In this document: piece by piece, positions 53,339-60,491 of the stretch | Layout: every line of letters starts with the position of its first letter | How positions within the stretch are numbered: the stretch's first letter is position 1 | Translations under genes and position numbers: made by a program | Notes under the pieces: model-generated | The model's database searches: none | Seen by the model: the letters and a program-made list of their open reading frames with translations, nothing else | What the model was told of the DNA's origin: nothing | NCBI GenBank assembly: GCA_035546635.1 | Contig: DASZWJ010000028.1 | Span: 186,001 to 250,000, forward strand | DNA length: 64,000 bases | From: Gammaproteobacteria bacterium | GTDB taxonomy: Bacteria > Pseudomonadota > Gammaproteobacteria > JAURND01 | Direction of reading: 5' to 3'

Positions 53339-55675
53339 ATGCTAATCAATATGTTCAAGCAGCTTCTCAATAAAGCACTTAAACCCTTTCGTCTGGTTAA
53401 ACAAGGTTTTTTGTCGATTAAAACCCGGCTTAGCGCAGTCAAAAAACAACTATTGGTAAAATATAAACGCACGACGGGTGCTGACATAGTCAGGGTAAAA
53501 ACTGCCAGTATTTTGCAAATGGAAGCCACTGAATGCGGTGCTGCTGCTTTAGGTATTATATTGAATTATTATGGCTGTTATGTACCGCTTGAGCAGCTAC
53601 GCATAGAATGTGGTGTCTCTCGTGATGGTAGTAAAGCCATCAACATGTTGCGGGCAGCGCGGCATTATGGGTTAAATGCCCAGGGTGCAAAAGTAGAGCC
53701 CGAAGCCTTAAGCACACTGACTTTTCCATTAATTGCATTTTGGGAATTCAACCATTTTGTAGTTATTGAAGGCATTAGTGAAACTAAAGTCTATTTGAAC
53801 GATCCGGCGACAGGTCCGCGTACCGTCACCCTGGAAGAGTTTGACGGCTCTTTTACTGGTGTGGTGTTGTTATTTGAGACGACACCTGAATTCCGTCCTG
53901 GGGGACGCAAACCAAATATCCTAAATAGTATTATCCCTCGCCTGCAATCTGTCATAAATCCGTTACTGTTTGTCACATTGGCTAGCCTGGCGTTAGTAAT
54001 TCCAGGGATAGCTATTCCTGGATTTACTAAAATTTTTATTGATGAAATCTTAATTAAGCATCTCCCAGGGTGGTTACTGCCACTATTATGGGGGTTGGGT
54101 ATAACGGCAGTATTACGCACGATATTATCCTGGTTGCAACAATTTTATTTAACCCGTCTGCAGTTGAAGATGTCGTTGACTTCCTCGGCGCGTTTTATGT
54201 GGCATGTATTACGCTTACCGATGTCCTTCTTTAGTCAGCGTTTTGCGGGTGATATCCAATCGCGAGTCGCCGCTAATGACCAGGTGGCTACTTGGTTATC
54301 AGGTGATCTGGCTACTTCTTTAGTCAGTTTGGTTAGCATGGTATTTTATGCCTTAGTCATGTTTTTGTTTGATTGGCAATTGACCTTGATAGGCATAGCT
54401 GCAGCAGCAGCAAATGTCGGTGTCTTAATGCATGTCGCCCGCAAAATTGAAAACAGCAGCCGGCGGTTACAGCAGGAATTAGGTAAGCTTGAAGCGATAG
54501 AAATGAATGGATTGCAGGCGATAGAAACCATTAAAGCTACCAGCGCGGAAGATGATTTTTTTCAGCAATGGGCGGGATACCACGCCAAGACACTCAATAG
54601 CCAACAGCGAATCCATTTATATAATCGAACATTGCAAGTATTACCACAGTTGTTTACAGGCCTTTTAACGGTTGCCATTCTCGGTTTGGGTAGTTGGCGT
54701 ATTATGCAGGGGCATTTGACTATTGGTGGTTTGGTAGCCTTTCAGAGTTTGTTGGTTAGTTTTAATGAGCCGTTAATGACGCTACTAGGATTTGGTGCGC
54801 GGCTGCAAGAAATACGTGCTGATTTGACTCGATTGGAAGATGTTTTGAATCACCCAGAAGATTCGCGATTAATACAGCTACCGGCAGAGGTTTCACCCCC
54901 TTCATCCTCGGAAACAGAAATTCCAAAATTTTCAGGCAAATTAGAACTGCGTGATGTCAGCTTTGGTTATTCGTCGCTTGATCCTCCTTTGTTAGAAAAC
55001 ATTAATATAAAAATAACGCCAGGCCAGCATGTGGCTGTGGTGGGGGTGTCAGGCGGTGGCAAATCCACTTTGGCCAGATTGATTTGTGGATTGTATCAGC
55101 CTTGGTCGGGTGAAATCCTTTACGATGATGTACCTATTCAGGATATTTCAGCTATGCGATTAAGCCAGTCATTGGGATTTGTAGATCAGGATATATTTTT
55201 ATTTGAGGGAACTATTCACGATAACCTGACTTTATGGGATCACACGATCACCAGTGGAGCATTGCGTGAGGCTATCCATGCAGCAGCCCTGGAACCCGTG
55301 ATTCAAACACGTGTCAATGGTTTGGATAGTGAAATAGAAAATGCGGGTGGAAATTTCAGTGGTGGGCAGCGTCAACAGTTGGAAATCGCGCGTGCATTAG
55401 CATCAAAACCGACATTGATGGTGCTCGATGAAGCAACTTCTTCGCTAGATGCAGAGACTGAGCAGACCATTATGGAAAATCTCAAAAAAAGTGGCCATAG
55501 CCTTTTGATTATCGCGCATCGTTTAAGCACTATCCGAGATTGTGATGAGATTATTGTCATCGATCAAGGACGAATTGTAGAGCGGGGCGCCCATGAGCAA
55601 CTTTATCAAAATAAGGGCGCTTATTATCAATTGTTACAAAACTCGAATGAGGCGTTTTATGCCCAATATGCATGA
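53339..55675 (+). CDS. Peptidase/permease/ATPase exporter, NHLP-bacteriocin type
   Basis: A 778-residue ABC exporter that cleaves leader peptides and secretes the cargo. A C39 peptidase domain covers about residues 55-180: Gln60 and Cys66 in ILQMEATECGAAALG, His139 in FNHFVVIEG and Asp155 in LNDPATG form the active site. Six membrane segments follow (about 215-480). The ATPase has Walker A VGVSGGGKSTLARL (about 568-581), signature NFSGGQRQQLEIARA, Walker B LMVLDEATSSLD and His loop IIAHRLSTI. Catalytic residues all intact. This layout and the partner gene match the NHLM/NHLP bacteriocin export family (TIGR03796-like). An extra 50-residue basic N-terminus precedes the peptidase. Confidence 0.9.
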   Translation: MLINMFKQLLNKALKPFRLVKQGFLSIKTRLSAVKKQLLVKYKRTTGADIVRVKTASILQMEATECGAAALGIILNYYGCYVPLEQLRIECGVSRDGSKAINMLRAARHYGLNAQGAKVEPEALSTLTFPLIAFWEFNHFVVIEGISETKVYLNDPATGPRTVTLEEFDGSFTGVVLLFETTPEFRPGGRKPNILNSIIPRLQSVINPLLFVTLASLALVIPGIAIPGFTKIFIDEILIKHLPGWLLPLLWGLGITAVLRTILSWLQQFYLTRLQLKMSLTSSARFMWHVLRLPMSFFSQRFAGDIQSRVAANDQVATWLSGDLATSLVSLVSMVFYALVMFLFDWQLTLIGIAAAAANVGVLMHVARKIENSSRRLQQELGKLEAIEMNGLQAIETIKATSAEDDFFQQWAGYHAKTLNSQQRIHLYNRTLQVLPQLFTGLLTVAILGLGSWRIMQGHLTIGGLVAFQSLLVSFNEPLMTLLGFGARLQEIRADLTRLEDVLNHPEDSRLIQLPAEVSPPSSSETEIPKFSGKLELRDVSFGYSSLDPPLLENINIKITPGQHVAVVGVSGGGKSTLARLICGLYQPWSGEILYDDVPIQDISAMRLSQSLGFVDQDIFLFEGTIHDNLTLWDHTITSGALREAIHAAALEPVIQTRVNGLDSEIENAGGNFSGGQRQQLEIARALASKPTLMVLDEATSSLDAETEQTIMENLKKSGHSLLIIAHRLSTIRDCDEIIVIDQGRIVERGAHEQLYQNKGAYYQLLQNSNEAFYAQYA

Positions 55676-57815
55676 TGACGAAATAGTAGCTAGTGCAATT
55701 GATCAATTGGCATCTATTTTTAATGCCAGTTATACCAAGCCGATTGGTGAACAAAAAGATGTTTTATGGTTAGCGTGTAAGTTAATTGGCGATGCGATCG
55801 GTGTCAAAGTGGTAAATCCTGACAACATTCCCCTACACACTACGGTACATAATGTGGTGATGTCCGTTGCACATGCGTCACAGTTTCAAGTACGTAGGGT
55901 ATTGCTTAAAGGTCATTGGTGGGAAAATGATAATGGTCCATTGTTGGCTTTTAGTCAGGAAACACATCAACCTTTTGTGTTGATTATGAATCATTCTGGT
56001 AAATACAATATCATTGAGCCTGCCAGTGGTTATTCACGGCCATTTGAAGCGGAAATGGCACAATCTCTAGATTTTTATGCCTATAGTTTTTACCGTTGTT
56101 TGCCCGATATTGCATTAAACCTCAAAGAATTATTGGTATTTGCACTCAAAAATCAGTGGCGGGATATTTTTCGTTTATTATTACTACAGACGTGTATTGG
56201 ATTACTTGGGCTTTTGATTCCTGTTGCGACGGGCATTTTATTAAATACAGCCGTGCCGTTGGCCGATGTCAGTTTATTGCAGCAGTGGATTATCGGCTTG
56301 GTGGCGATTACTTTGGGTATGGTCGCGTTTAATGCAGCGAAAATATTGTCGATGATACGCCTGCGTTATAAAACCAATGCATCGACTCAGGCCGCTATTT
56401 GGGCGCGTTTAGTGCGATTGCCGGTGAGGTTTTTTCGCGCCTATACGCCTGGTGATTTGGCGCTGCGGGCTTCAGGTATCGATACCATACAGCAGGAATT
56501 GACTGATGCTACATTGCAGACATTTTTAAGCGGTATTTTTTCTGTGCTGACCTTGGGTTTGATGTTTTACTATTCGCCTTTACTGGCAGTTGTCGCTATC
56601 GTGATGCTGTTAATATTTTTGTCACTGATGTTTTTCAACGCCAGAATGCAATTGAAATATCAGCGGCCTATAGCACAATTGCAAGGTCGGTTAGCTAATT
56701 TAGTTTTACAGTTTTTAACCAGTATTAGTAAGCTGCGCGTCAGTCATAGTGAAGGGCGTAGTTTTGCATTATGGGCAGAAAAATTCAGCAATAAAAATCG
56801 TTTGTTTTTTAAATCATCTCTGCTGGAAATTCAGTTTAATATTGTGACGGGTATATTGAGCATTATTGGACTATTGAGTGTGTTTGGTTTAGTAGGTGCA
56901 GGTTATGTGAAGATCAGTTTTGGTTCTTTTATTGCATTCAATGCCGCATTTGGACAATTTTTTGCTGCGACAATTGGTTTTGCCAGTATTCTGATGACTT
57001 GGATCAGTCTCATTCCGCTTTATGAACGTATTAAACCCATTTTGACTACCCTGCCTGAAAGCGAGGTTTCCGGTTTAGATCCAGGGCCGGTTACGGGGAA
57101 AATTGCATTAAGCTCAGTAAATTTCCGTTATTATTCTGAAGGTCCTTGGGTGCTTGAAGATATTTCTTTGGCAATTGAGCCCGGTGAAATGGTAGCGTTA
57201 GTGGGTCCAACTGGAAGTGGTAAGTCTACCTTGTTTCGTTTATTACTCGGCTTTGAAACACCGGCGACAGGTGGCGTATTTTATAACGACCAGGACTTAA
57301 GTAAATTAAACATTCGGTTATTGCGTGAACAGATTGGTGTCGTGTTACAAAATGGTATGTTATTTGCTGGAACAATTTTTGAAAATATCGCAGGTACGCA
57401 TCCCTTGACGATGGAAGATGCATGGGAAGTCGCAGCGCAGGTAGGATTGGCGCAAGATATAGAAACGATGTCTATGGGTATGCATACCTTAATTAGCGAG
57501 GGAGGTAAAACACTTTCTGTTGGACAGCGACAGCGTTTGATGATTGCCCGTGCCTTAGCGCGTAAACCACAAATGCTGTTTTTAGATGAAGCAACTTCAG
57601 CTTTAGATAATCCAACACAAGCGGAAGTAATGCGTAATTTGGAAGCGCTAAAGATAACTCGCATTGTTGCAGCACATCGGTTAAGCACCTTGGTGAATGC
57701 GGATCGAATATTTGTGTTGCAAGCCGGAAAAATTGTACAAACGGGTTCATATGATGCTTTAATGCGTGAGCCTGGGTTGTTTGCGACTTTGGCGCAACGT
57801 CAAATCATTTCCTAA
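55659..57815 (+). CDS. Second ABC permease/ATPase of NHLP type, no peptidase
   Basis: About 718 residues from ATG 55659 (MPNMHDDEIVASAI), 17 bases inside the previous gene, with GAGG six bases upstream; the frame is open earlier to 55593. An N-terminal domain of about 145 residues replaces the peptidase (LACKLIGDAIGVKV, VLLKGHWWENDNGPLLAF). Six membrane segments follow, then the ATPase: VGPTGSGKSTLFRLLLG Walker A, LFLDEATSALDN Walker B, AAHRLSTL His loop. The signature is LSVGQRQRL, with Val for the usual Gly. This is the TIGR03797-like partner of the gene before, so the two likely form a heterodimer or two-step exporter. Confidence 0.88.
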   Translation: MPNMHDDEIVASAIDQLASIFNASYTKPIGEQKDVLWLACKLIGDAIGVKVVNPDNIPLHTTVHNVVMSVAHASQFQVRRVLLKGHWWENDNGPLLAFSQETHQPFVLIMNHSGKYNIIEPASGYSRPFEAEMAQSLDFYAYSFYRCLPDIALNLKELLVFALKNQWRDIFRLLLLQTCIGLLGLLIPVATGILLNTAVPLADVSLLQQWIIGLVAITLGMVAFNAAKILSMIRLRYKTNASTQAAIWARLVRLPVRFFRAYTPGDLALRASGIDTIQQELTDATLQTFLSGIFSVLTLGLMFYYSPLLAVVAIVMLLIFLSLMFFNARMQLKYQRPIAQLQGRLANLVLQFLTSISKLRVSHSEGRSFALWAEKFSNKNRLFFKSSLLEIQFNIVTGILSIIGLLSVFGLVGAGYVKISFGSFIAFNAAFGQFFAATIGFASILMTWISLIPLYERIKPILTTLPESEVSGLDPGPVTGKIALSSVNFRYYSEGPWVLEDISLAIEPGEMVALVGPTGSGKSTLFRLLLGFETPATGGVFYNDQDLSKLNIRLLREQIGVVLQNGMLFAGTIFENIAGTHPLTMEDAWEVAAQVGLAQDIETMSMGMHTLISEGGKTLSVGQRQRLMIARALARKPQMLFLDEATSALDNPTQAEVMRNLEALKITRIVAAHRLSTLVNADRIFVLQAGKIVQTGSYDALMREPGLFATLAQRQIIS

Positions 57816-57848
57816 TTTGTATCTACTTATCTCTCTTGGGCACGTATT

Positions 57849-57975
57849 CCTCCTGTTGAAAAAGGGAAATCCAGGTGGAAAGAGGTCGCTCACACTCATA
57901 GACAATATTATTACCTTGAAACTCTTTAAATTCCCTAGGCTTCGCGGCCTGTAACCTCCTTTTCAAAGGGGTGAA
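57849..57975 (+). repeat. Repeat family F2, copy 2
   Basis: CCTGTTGAAAAAGGGAAATC at the left and CCTCCTTTTCAAAGGGG at the right, with CACTCATAGACAATATT inside (identical 17 bases to the copy at 22967-23112 read on the other strand) and AACTCTTTAAATTCCC. It lies between the exporter genes and the first precursor gene. Confidence 0.6.
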
Positions 57976-57984
57976 CATTTACAG

Positions 57985-58012
57985 TTGCAAGCATGGGAAT
58001 ATGGACTATATA
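57985..58012 (+). promoter_or_regulatory. Candidate promoter for the first precursor peptide
   Basis: TTGCAA (57985-57990), 16-base spacer, TATATA (58007-58012). It would start a transcript near 58019, before the precursor at 58101, and together with the terminator at 58418 gives a single-gene unit. Confidence 0.4.
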
Positions 58013-58100
58013 TGTAACTATAAGAAGATTTTTGGTTATATCTTGCTCATTTCATATGAAGAATATTAGACTTCAAGTTATTTTTACAGGAGAGTGTCTC

Positions 58101-58376
58101 ATGAATATGCAAGTTCAGTATTTATCAGGTCAGGTTCAATATTTGTCGGATAAACAGTTAGCAAATTTAAGTGGTGGATTATCATTGTTTCAGTCAAGAA
58201 GAACTCCAGGCTCGAAAACGATAGGCTCAAGCACAGGGTCGCAAAGAGGCAACCATAATATTCAAATAGTACAGAATGGCGTTGCTTCTAATGGTGGTAC
58301 TGTAGTGCAAGTTGCAAATATATATACTGCACCGGTTACAATCAATTACAACAATAGCGTAACGTTTCGATTTTAA
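58101..58376 (+). CDS. Double-glycine precursor peptide, beta-tail type 1
   Basis: 91 residues from ATG 58101, with AGGAGAG seven bases upstream; the frame is open to 57993 but without ribosome site. Leader residues 1-26 (ending QLANLSGG) fit the bacteriocin rule LS-x2-(E/Q)L-x2-(I/L)-x-GG (LSDKQLANLSGG), and the leader start holds a small duplication (VQYLSGQVQYLS). The core (65 residues) has no cysteine, is Ser/Thr/Asn/Gly-rich, and ends in alternating strand-like residues with an aromatic end (VTINYNNSVTFRF). NGVASNGG parallels the AVASTGG of the other peptides. The cognate C39 exporter lies just upstream. Function inferred: secreted peptide, possibly antimicrobial or a surface-assembling protein. 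Confidence 0.8.
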   Translation: MNMQVQYLSGQVQYLSDKQLANLSGGLSLFQSRRTPGSKTIGSSTGSQRGNHNIQIVQNGVASNGGTVVQVANIYTAPVTINYNNSVTFRF

Positions 58377-58417
58377 ATGTGATCAATATAAACAGAGTTA
58401 TCATCGTACCTTGTATA

Positions 58418-58467
58418 ACATAAGTTGTAGATTAGCTAATTTGATCTACAACTTGTGTTTATTTTTT
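58418..58467 (+). terminator. Intrinsic terminator after the first precursor
   Basis: ACATAAGTTGTAGAT (58418-58432) pairs with ATCTACAACTTGTGT (58444-58458) with one mismatch, and TTATTTTTT follows. It separates this precursor from the tandem group. The stretch 58468-58730 holds no clear gene; it contains an 8-bp inverted repeat (58652-58678) listed separately. Confidence 0.8.
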
Positions 58468-58651
58468 GAAATTATTTCTTTAGAAATATTCCTAGTCTTC
58501 TTTTCCCCCTTAAATAAATGCAGTTGCGACATCAGATTCCTAGTGACGACCCTATTTTGGGTGTGGCTGTGGCTAAGTTATTGAAATTTAAGACAATTAA
58601 AGCAGGTGTGGGACAGTTTTGAGTGGTAAATACAGAATATTGAACTATAGT

Positions 58652-58678
58652 TGAGATATGTAGAGGTTAAATATCTCA
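58652..58678 (+). promoter_or_regulatory. Inverted repeat, possible operator of the peptide array
   Basis: TGAGATAT (58652-58659) and ATATCTCA (58671-58678) are perfect 8-bp half-sites with 11 bases between, about 53 bases before the first tandem precursor. The region is A/T-rich and should contain a promoter, but I could not fit a -35/-10 pair with confidence. Role as a binding site is inferred. Confidence 0.35.
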
Positions 58679-58730
58679 CAAATTAAATATATAAGAGTGT
58701 ATTAATTAGAATTATTTTGGAGAAATTACA

Positions 58731-58943
58731 ATGATTACTTATATTTGTGATACAGATTTGGAAATAGTGGTTGGTAATGGATACTCTCACAGAGATAGCA
58801 AACTTGTGGTGACTAAAGGTTTCACTAAAGGCATACAATTACAAAGTGGACAGGTTCAAGCTCTATCAAATGCCGTAGCCAGCACAGGTGGTAGTGCTTA
58901 TGCAAGTTCTAAGATTGTCCTAGGAGGTCTTCTTGAATACTAG
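58731..58943 (+). CDS. Tandem precursor peptide alpha-1, variant GN site
   Basis: 70 residues with TTGGAG upstream. The leader is MITYICDTDLEIVVGN, where the usual -1 Gly is Asn (cleavage position G-N). The core starts about GYSHRDSKLVVTKGFTKGIQLQSGQVQALSN, then AVASTGGSAYASSKIV, shared with the next four peptides. It lacks the second Gly, so processing may be slower or altered. It is the most divergent of the five. No Cys in the core, one Cys (position 6) in the leader. A 20-base direct duplication (CTAGGAGGTCTTCTTGAATA, 58920-58939 and 58940-58959) crosses the stop codon. Confidence 0.8.
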   Translation: MITYICDTDLEIVVGNGYSHRDSKLVVTKGFTKGIQLQSGQVQALSNAVASTGGSAYASSKIVLGGLLEY

Positions 58944-59016
58944 GAGGTCTTCTTGAATAAGAGGACTTATTTGGTAAATCTCGAAATGAATAATAATTCC
59001 TTTTTGGAGTAGTATC

Positions 59017-59238
59017 ATGATTATCTTAAGCGAAGAGAAATTGGAGATGGTAGTGGGTGGATTACTACCAATGCGTCGATCTAGTTCTACAAAAATAATT
59101 ACAAAAGGATTTACGAAAGGTATACAACTGCAGCCAGGTGAAACTCAAGCACTGGCAAATGCTGTTGCAAGCACAGGTGGCGGAGCTTATGCAAGTGCTA
59201 AGATCGTAGTGGGACTGGGGTCGTCAACAGAAGTATGA
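59017..59238 (+). CDS. Tandem precursor peptide alpha-2
   Basis: 73 residues with TTTGGAG upstream. Leader MIILSEEKLEMVVGG matches LS-x2-K-L-x2-V-x-GG exactly, so cleavage after Gly15 is expected from the C39 peptidase. The core (58 residues) starts LLPMRRSSSTKIITKGFTKG, continues IQLQPGETQALANAVASTGG and GAYASAKIV, and ends GLGSSTEV. It has no cysteine, no acidic cluster and is mildly basic. This is the first of four units at a period of 245-249 bases, each with its own ribosome site. Confidence 0.85.
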   Translation: MIILSEEKLEMVVGGLLPMRRSSSTKIITKGFTKGIQLQPGETQALANAVASTGGGAYASAKIVVGLGSSTEV

Positions 59239-59261
59239 AATAAGTATTTTGGGAGAGTGCC

Positions 59262-59480
59262 ATGATTATTTTAAGTGAAGAAAAATTGGAAATGATAGTG
59301 GGTGGACTTGGATTTCACCAATCTCATAGTTCTACAAAAATTATTACAAAAGGATTTACGAAAGGTATACAAAAAGAGGTGAATCAAACTCAGGCATTGG
59401 CAAATGCTGTTGCAAGCACAGGTGGTGAAGCTTATGCAAGTGCTAAGATCGTGGAAGGAGTGAGGGTATCATCATCCTAA
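59262..59480 (+). CDS. Tandem precursor peptide alpha-3
   Basis: 72 residues; 23 bases after the previous gene, with TTGGGAGAG upstream. Leader MIILSEEKLEMIVGG with intact GG. Core: LGFHQSHSSTKIITKGFTKG, then IQKEVNQTQALANAVASTGG and EAYASAKIVEG. It differs from alpha-2 chiefly in residues 16-23 and the segment after GIQ. Same export route is expected. It has the one change in the glycine loop (GGE instead of GGS/GGG). Confidence 0.85.
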   Translation: MIILSEEKLEMIVGGLGFHQSHSSTKIITKGFTKGIQKEVNQTQALANAVASTGGEAYASAKIVEGVRVSSS

Positions 59481-59506
59481 TCAAATAAGTATTTTGGGAG
59501 AGTATC

Positions 59507-59725
59507 ATGATTATTTTAAGTGAAGAAAAATTGGAAATGGTTGTTGGCGGATTTCGCCATTCTAATAATTCTACAAAAATTATTACAAAGGGATTTGTCT
59601 TGGGTGTTCAAAAACAGTCGAATCAAACCCAAGCGTTGGCAAATGCTGTTGCAAGCACGGGTGGTAGTGCTTATGCAAGTGCTAAGATCATCGAGGGGGC
59701 AGTTTTACGTCCATTACCAGCTTAA
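59507..59725 (+). CDS. Tandem precursor peptide alpha-4
   Basis: 72 residues with TTGGGAGAG upstream. Leader MIILSEEKLEMVVGG. Core: FRHSNNSTKIITKGFVLGVQ, then KQSNQTQALANAVASTGG, SAYASAKIIEGAVLRPLPA. Shares the VLGVQKQSNQ variant with alpha-5, so these two are the most recent duplicates. The C-terminal tail after AKI is unique in each peptide. Confidence 0.85.
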   Translation: MIILSEEKLEMVVGGFRHSNNSTKIITKGFVLGVQKQSNQTQALANAVASTGGSAYASAKIIEGAVLRPLPA

Positions 59726-59755
59726 TAATAGGTAATAAAATTGTCGGAGAGAGTT

Positions 59756-59971
59756 ATGATTATTTTAAACGAAGAAAAATTGGAAATGATTGTTGGTGGA
59801 TTTCACCATTCTAATAATTCTACAAAAATTATTACAAAAGGATTTGTCTTGGGTGTTCAAAAACAGTCGAATCAAACCCAAGCGTTAGCAAATGCTGTTG
59901 CAAGCACGGGTGGTAGTGCTTATGCAAGCGCTAAGATTGTAACACTAGTAAATTTCCTTCCAGGGAGTTGA
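59756..59971 (+). CDS. Tandem precursor peptide alpha-5
   Basis: 71 residues from ATG 59756, with CGGAGAG upstream; the frame is open to TTG 59741 but the ribosome site favours the ATG. Leader MIILNEEKLEMIVGG (Asn for the Ser of LS). Core FHHSNNSTKIITKGFVLGVQ, KQSNQTQALANAVASTGG, SAYASAKIVTLVNFLPGS. Apart from the leader and tail it is nearly identical to alpha-4. Last of the tandem group; a hairpin follows. Confidence 0.85.
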   Translation: MIILNEEKLEMIVGGFHHSNNSTKIITKGFVLGVQKQSNQTQALANAVASTGGSAYASAKIVTLVNFLPGS

Positions 59972-59985
59972 TAGAAGTAGTTCCT

Positions 59986-60020
59986 TTAAGGCTGTGGTAT
60001 TTTTTATACCGCAGCCTTAA
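59986..60020 (+). terminator. Hairpin after the tandem precursors
   Basis: TTAAGGCTG-T-GGTAT (59986-60000) pairs with ATACC-G-CAGCCTTAA (60006-60020) with one mismatch, around TTTTT. It starts 15 bases after the alpha-5 stop. No T run follows, so it may be a terminator, an mRNA stabiliser, or an attenuator. Confidence 0.5.
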
Positions 60021-60129
60021 CTTGATAGTTAGGATAAACCGTATTGTGTATGTTCTACAATTCGGTTTGTGATTTAAGTGAATATTTTTAATTGTAGTGA
60101 TTTTAAAATAAGTCAAAGGAGAGATTATC

Positions 60130-60351
60130 ATGAATAATCGCATCGAATTTGTAGAAGATAGCGCATTGAAAAATATTGTTGGTGTAGGATCAGGATCATC
60201 ATTTATAAAACTGTCGCTGACTAATTCAAGGCAAGGTGTAACATTTTCTATTAAGGTAGGTCCAATTTCTGTACCTGGGCCAGTACAAATCGGTAACAAT
60301 TATTATCAGGCTGGTTTAAAGATTAATTTCACTCAGAGTATTACTTTTTAA
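60130..60351 (+). CDS. Precursor peptide, beta-tail type 2, variant GV site
   Basis: 73 residues with AAAGGAGAG upstream. The leader MNNRIEFVEDSALKNIVGV keeps the A-L-x2-I-V-G spacing of the others but has Val in place of the second Gly; GSGS follows. The core runs KLSLTNSRQGVTFSIKVGPI, PGPVQIGNNYYQAGLKINFT and QSITF, with alternating hydrophobic residues as in beta strands, and ends in SITF like the SVTFRF of 58101. No cysteines. It is followed by its own terminator and then hlyD. Confidence 0.7.
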   Translation: MNNRIEFVEDSALKNIVGVGSGSSFIKLSLTNSRQGVTFSIKVGPISVPGPVQIGNNYYQAGLKINFTQSITF

Positions 60352-60397
60352 TCAGCCCTAGGAAAGTCTGAATGGAATTTATGCCATTCAAATAAAG

Positions 60398-60446
60398 CCT
60401 AGCAACTTCTGCTATAATTAGCAGGAGTTGCTGGGTAAGTTTTTTT
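60398..60446 (+). terminator. Intrinsic terminator before hlyD
   Basis: CCTAGCAACTTCTGC (60398-60412) pairs with GCAGGAGTTGCTGGG (60421-60435) with a few mismatches around TATAATTA, then TTTTTTT. It would end the precursor transcript; the hlyD gene would then need its own promoter or read-through. Confidence 0.65.
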
Positions 60447-60491
60447 GTTATACTTGTAAACCACATTATATTTTAGGGAAGGGAAAATCCC

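Larger units (their letters stand above)
59000..59971 (+). repeat. Tandem gene repeat, period about 245 bp
   Basis: ATG positions 59017, 59262, 59507 and 59756 are 245, 245 and 249 bases apart. Both coding and the short gaps (AAGTATTTTGGGAGAGT-x2-CATG) repeat. The best conserved piece runs from TCTACAAAAATTATTACAAA to GCAAGTGCTAAGATC. The 58731 gene is an older, diverged member at a 286-base distance. Recombination between units could add or delete copies. Confidence 0.85.

Noticed and set aside
58518..58622. A 34-codon frame (starts MQLRHQIPSDDPILGV) between the first precursor and the tandem array
   Set aside because: It looks protein-like and may be a remnant, but has no ribosome site, no leader motif and no similarity I recognise; not enough to call a gene.
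59000..59971. CRISPR-like array
   Set aside because: The period (about 245 bp) is far too long, units are whole genes with ribosome sites, and there are no short identical repeats with unique spacers of equal size.
59931..60299. Minus-strand open frame across the end of the peptide array
   Set aside because: It is antisense to two precursor genes and a hairpin, has no ribosome site and a composition typical of a shadow frame.
58101..60351. Lanthipeptide or nitrile-hydratase-leader precursors
   Set aside because: Cores contain no cysteine, no LanM/LanB/YcaO/radical-SAM gene is present, and leaders are short double-glycine type rather than long NHLP leaders.
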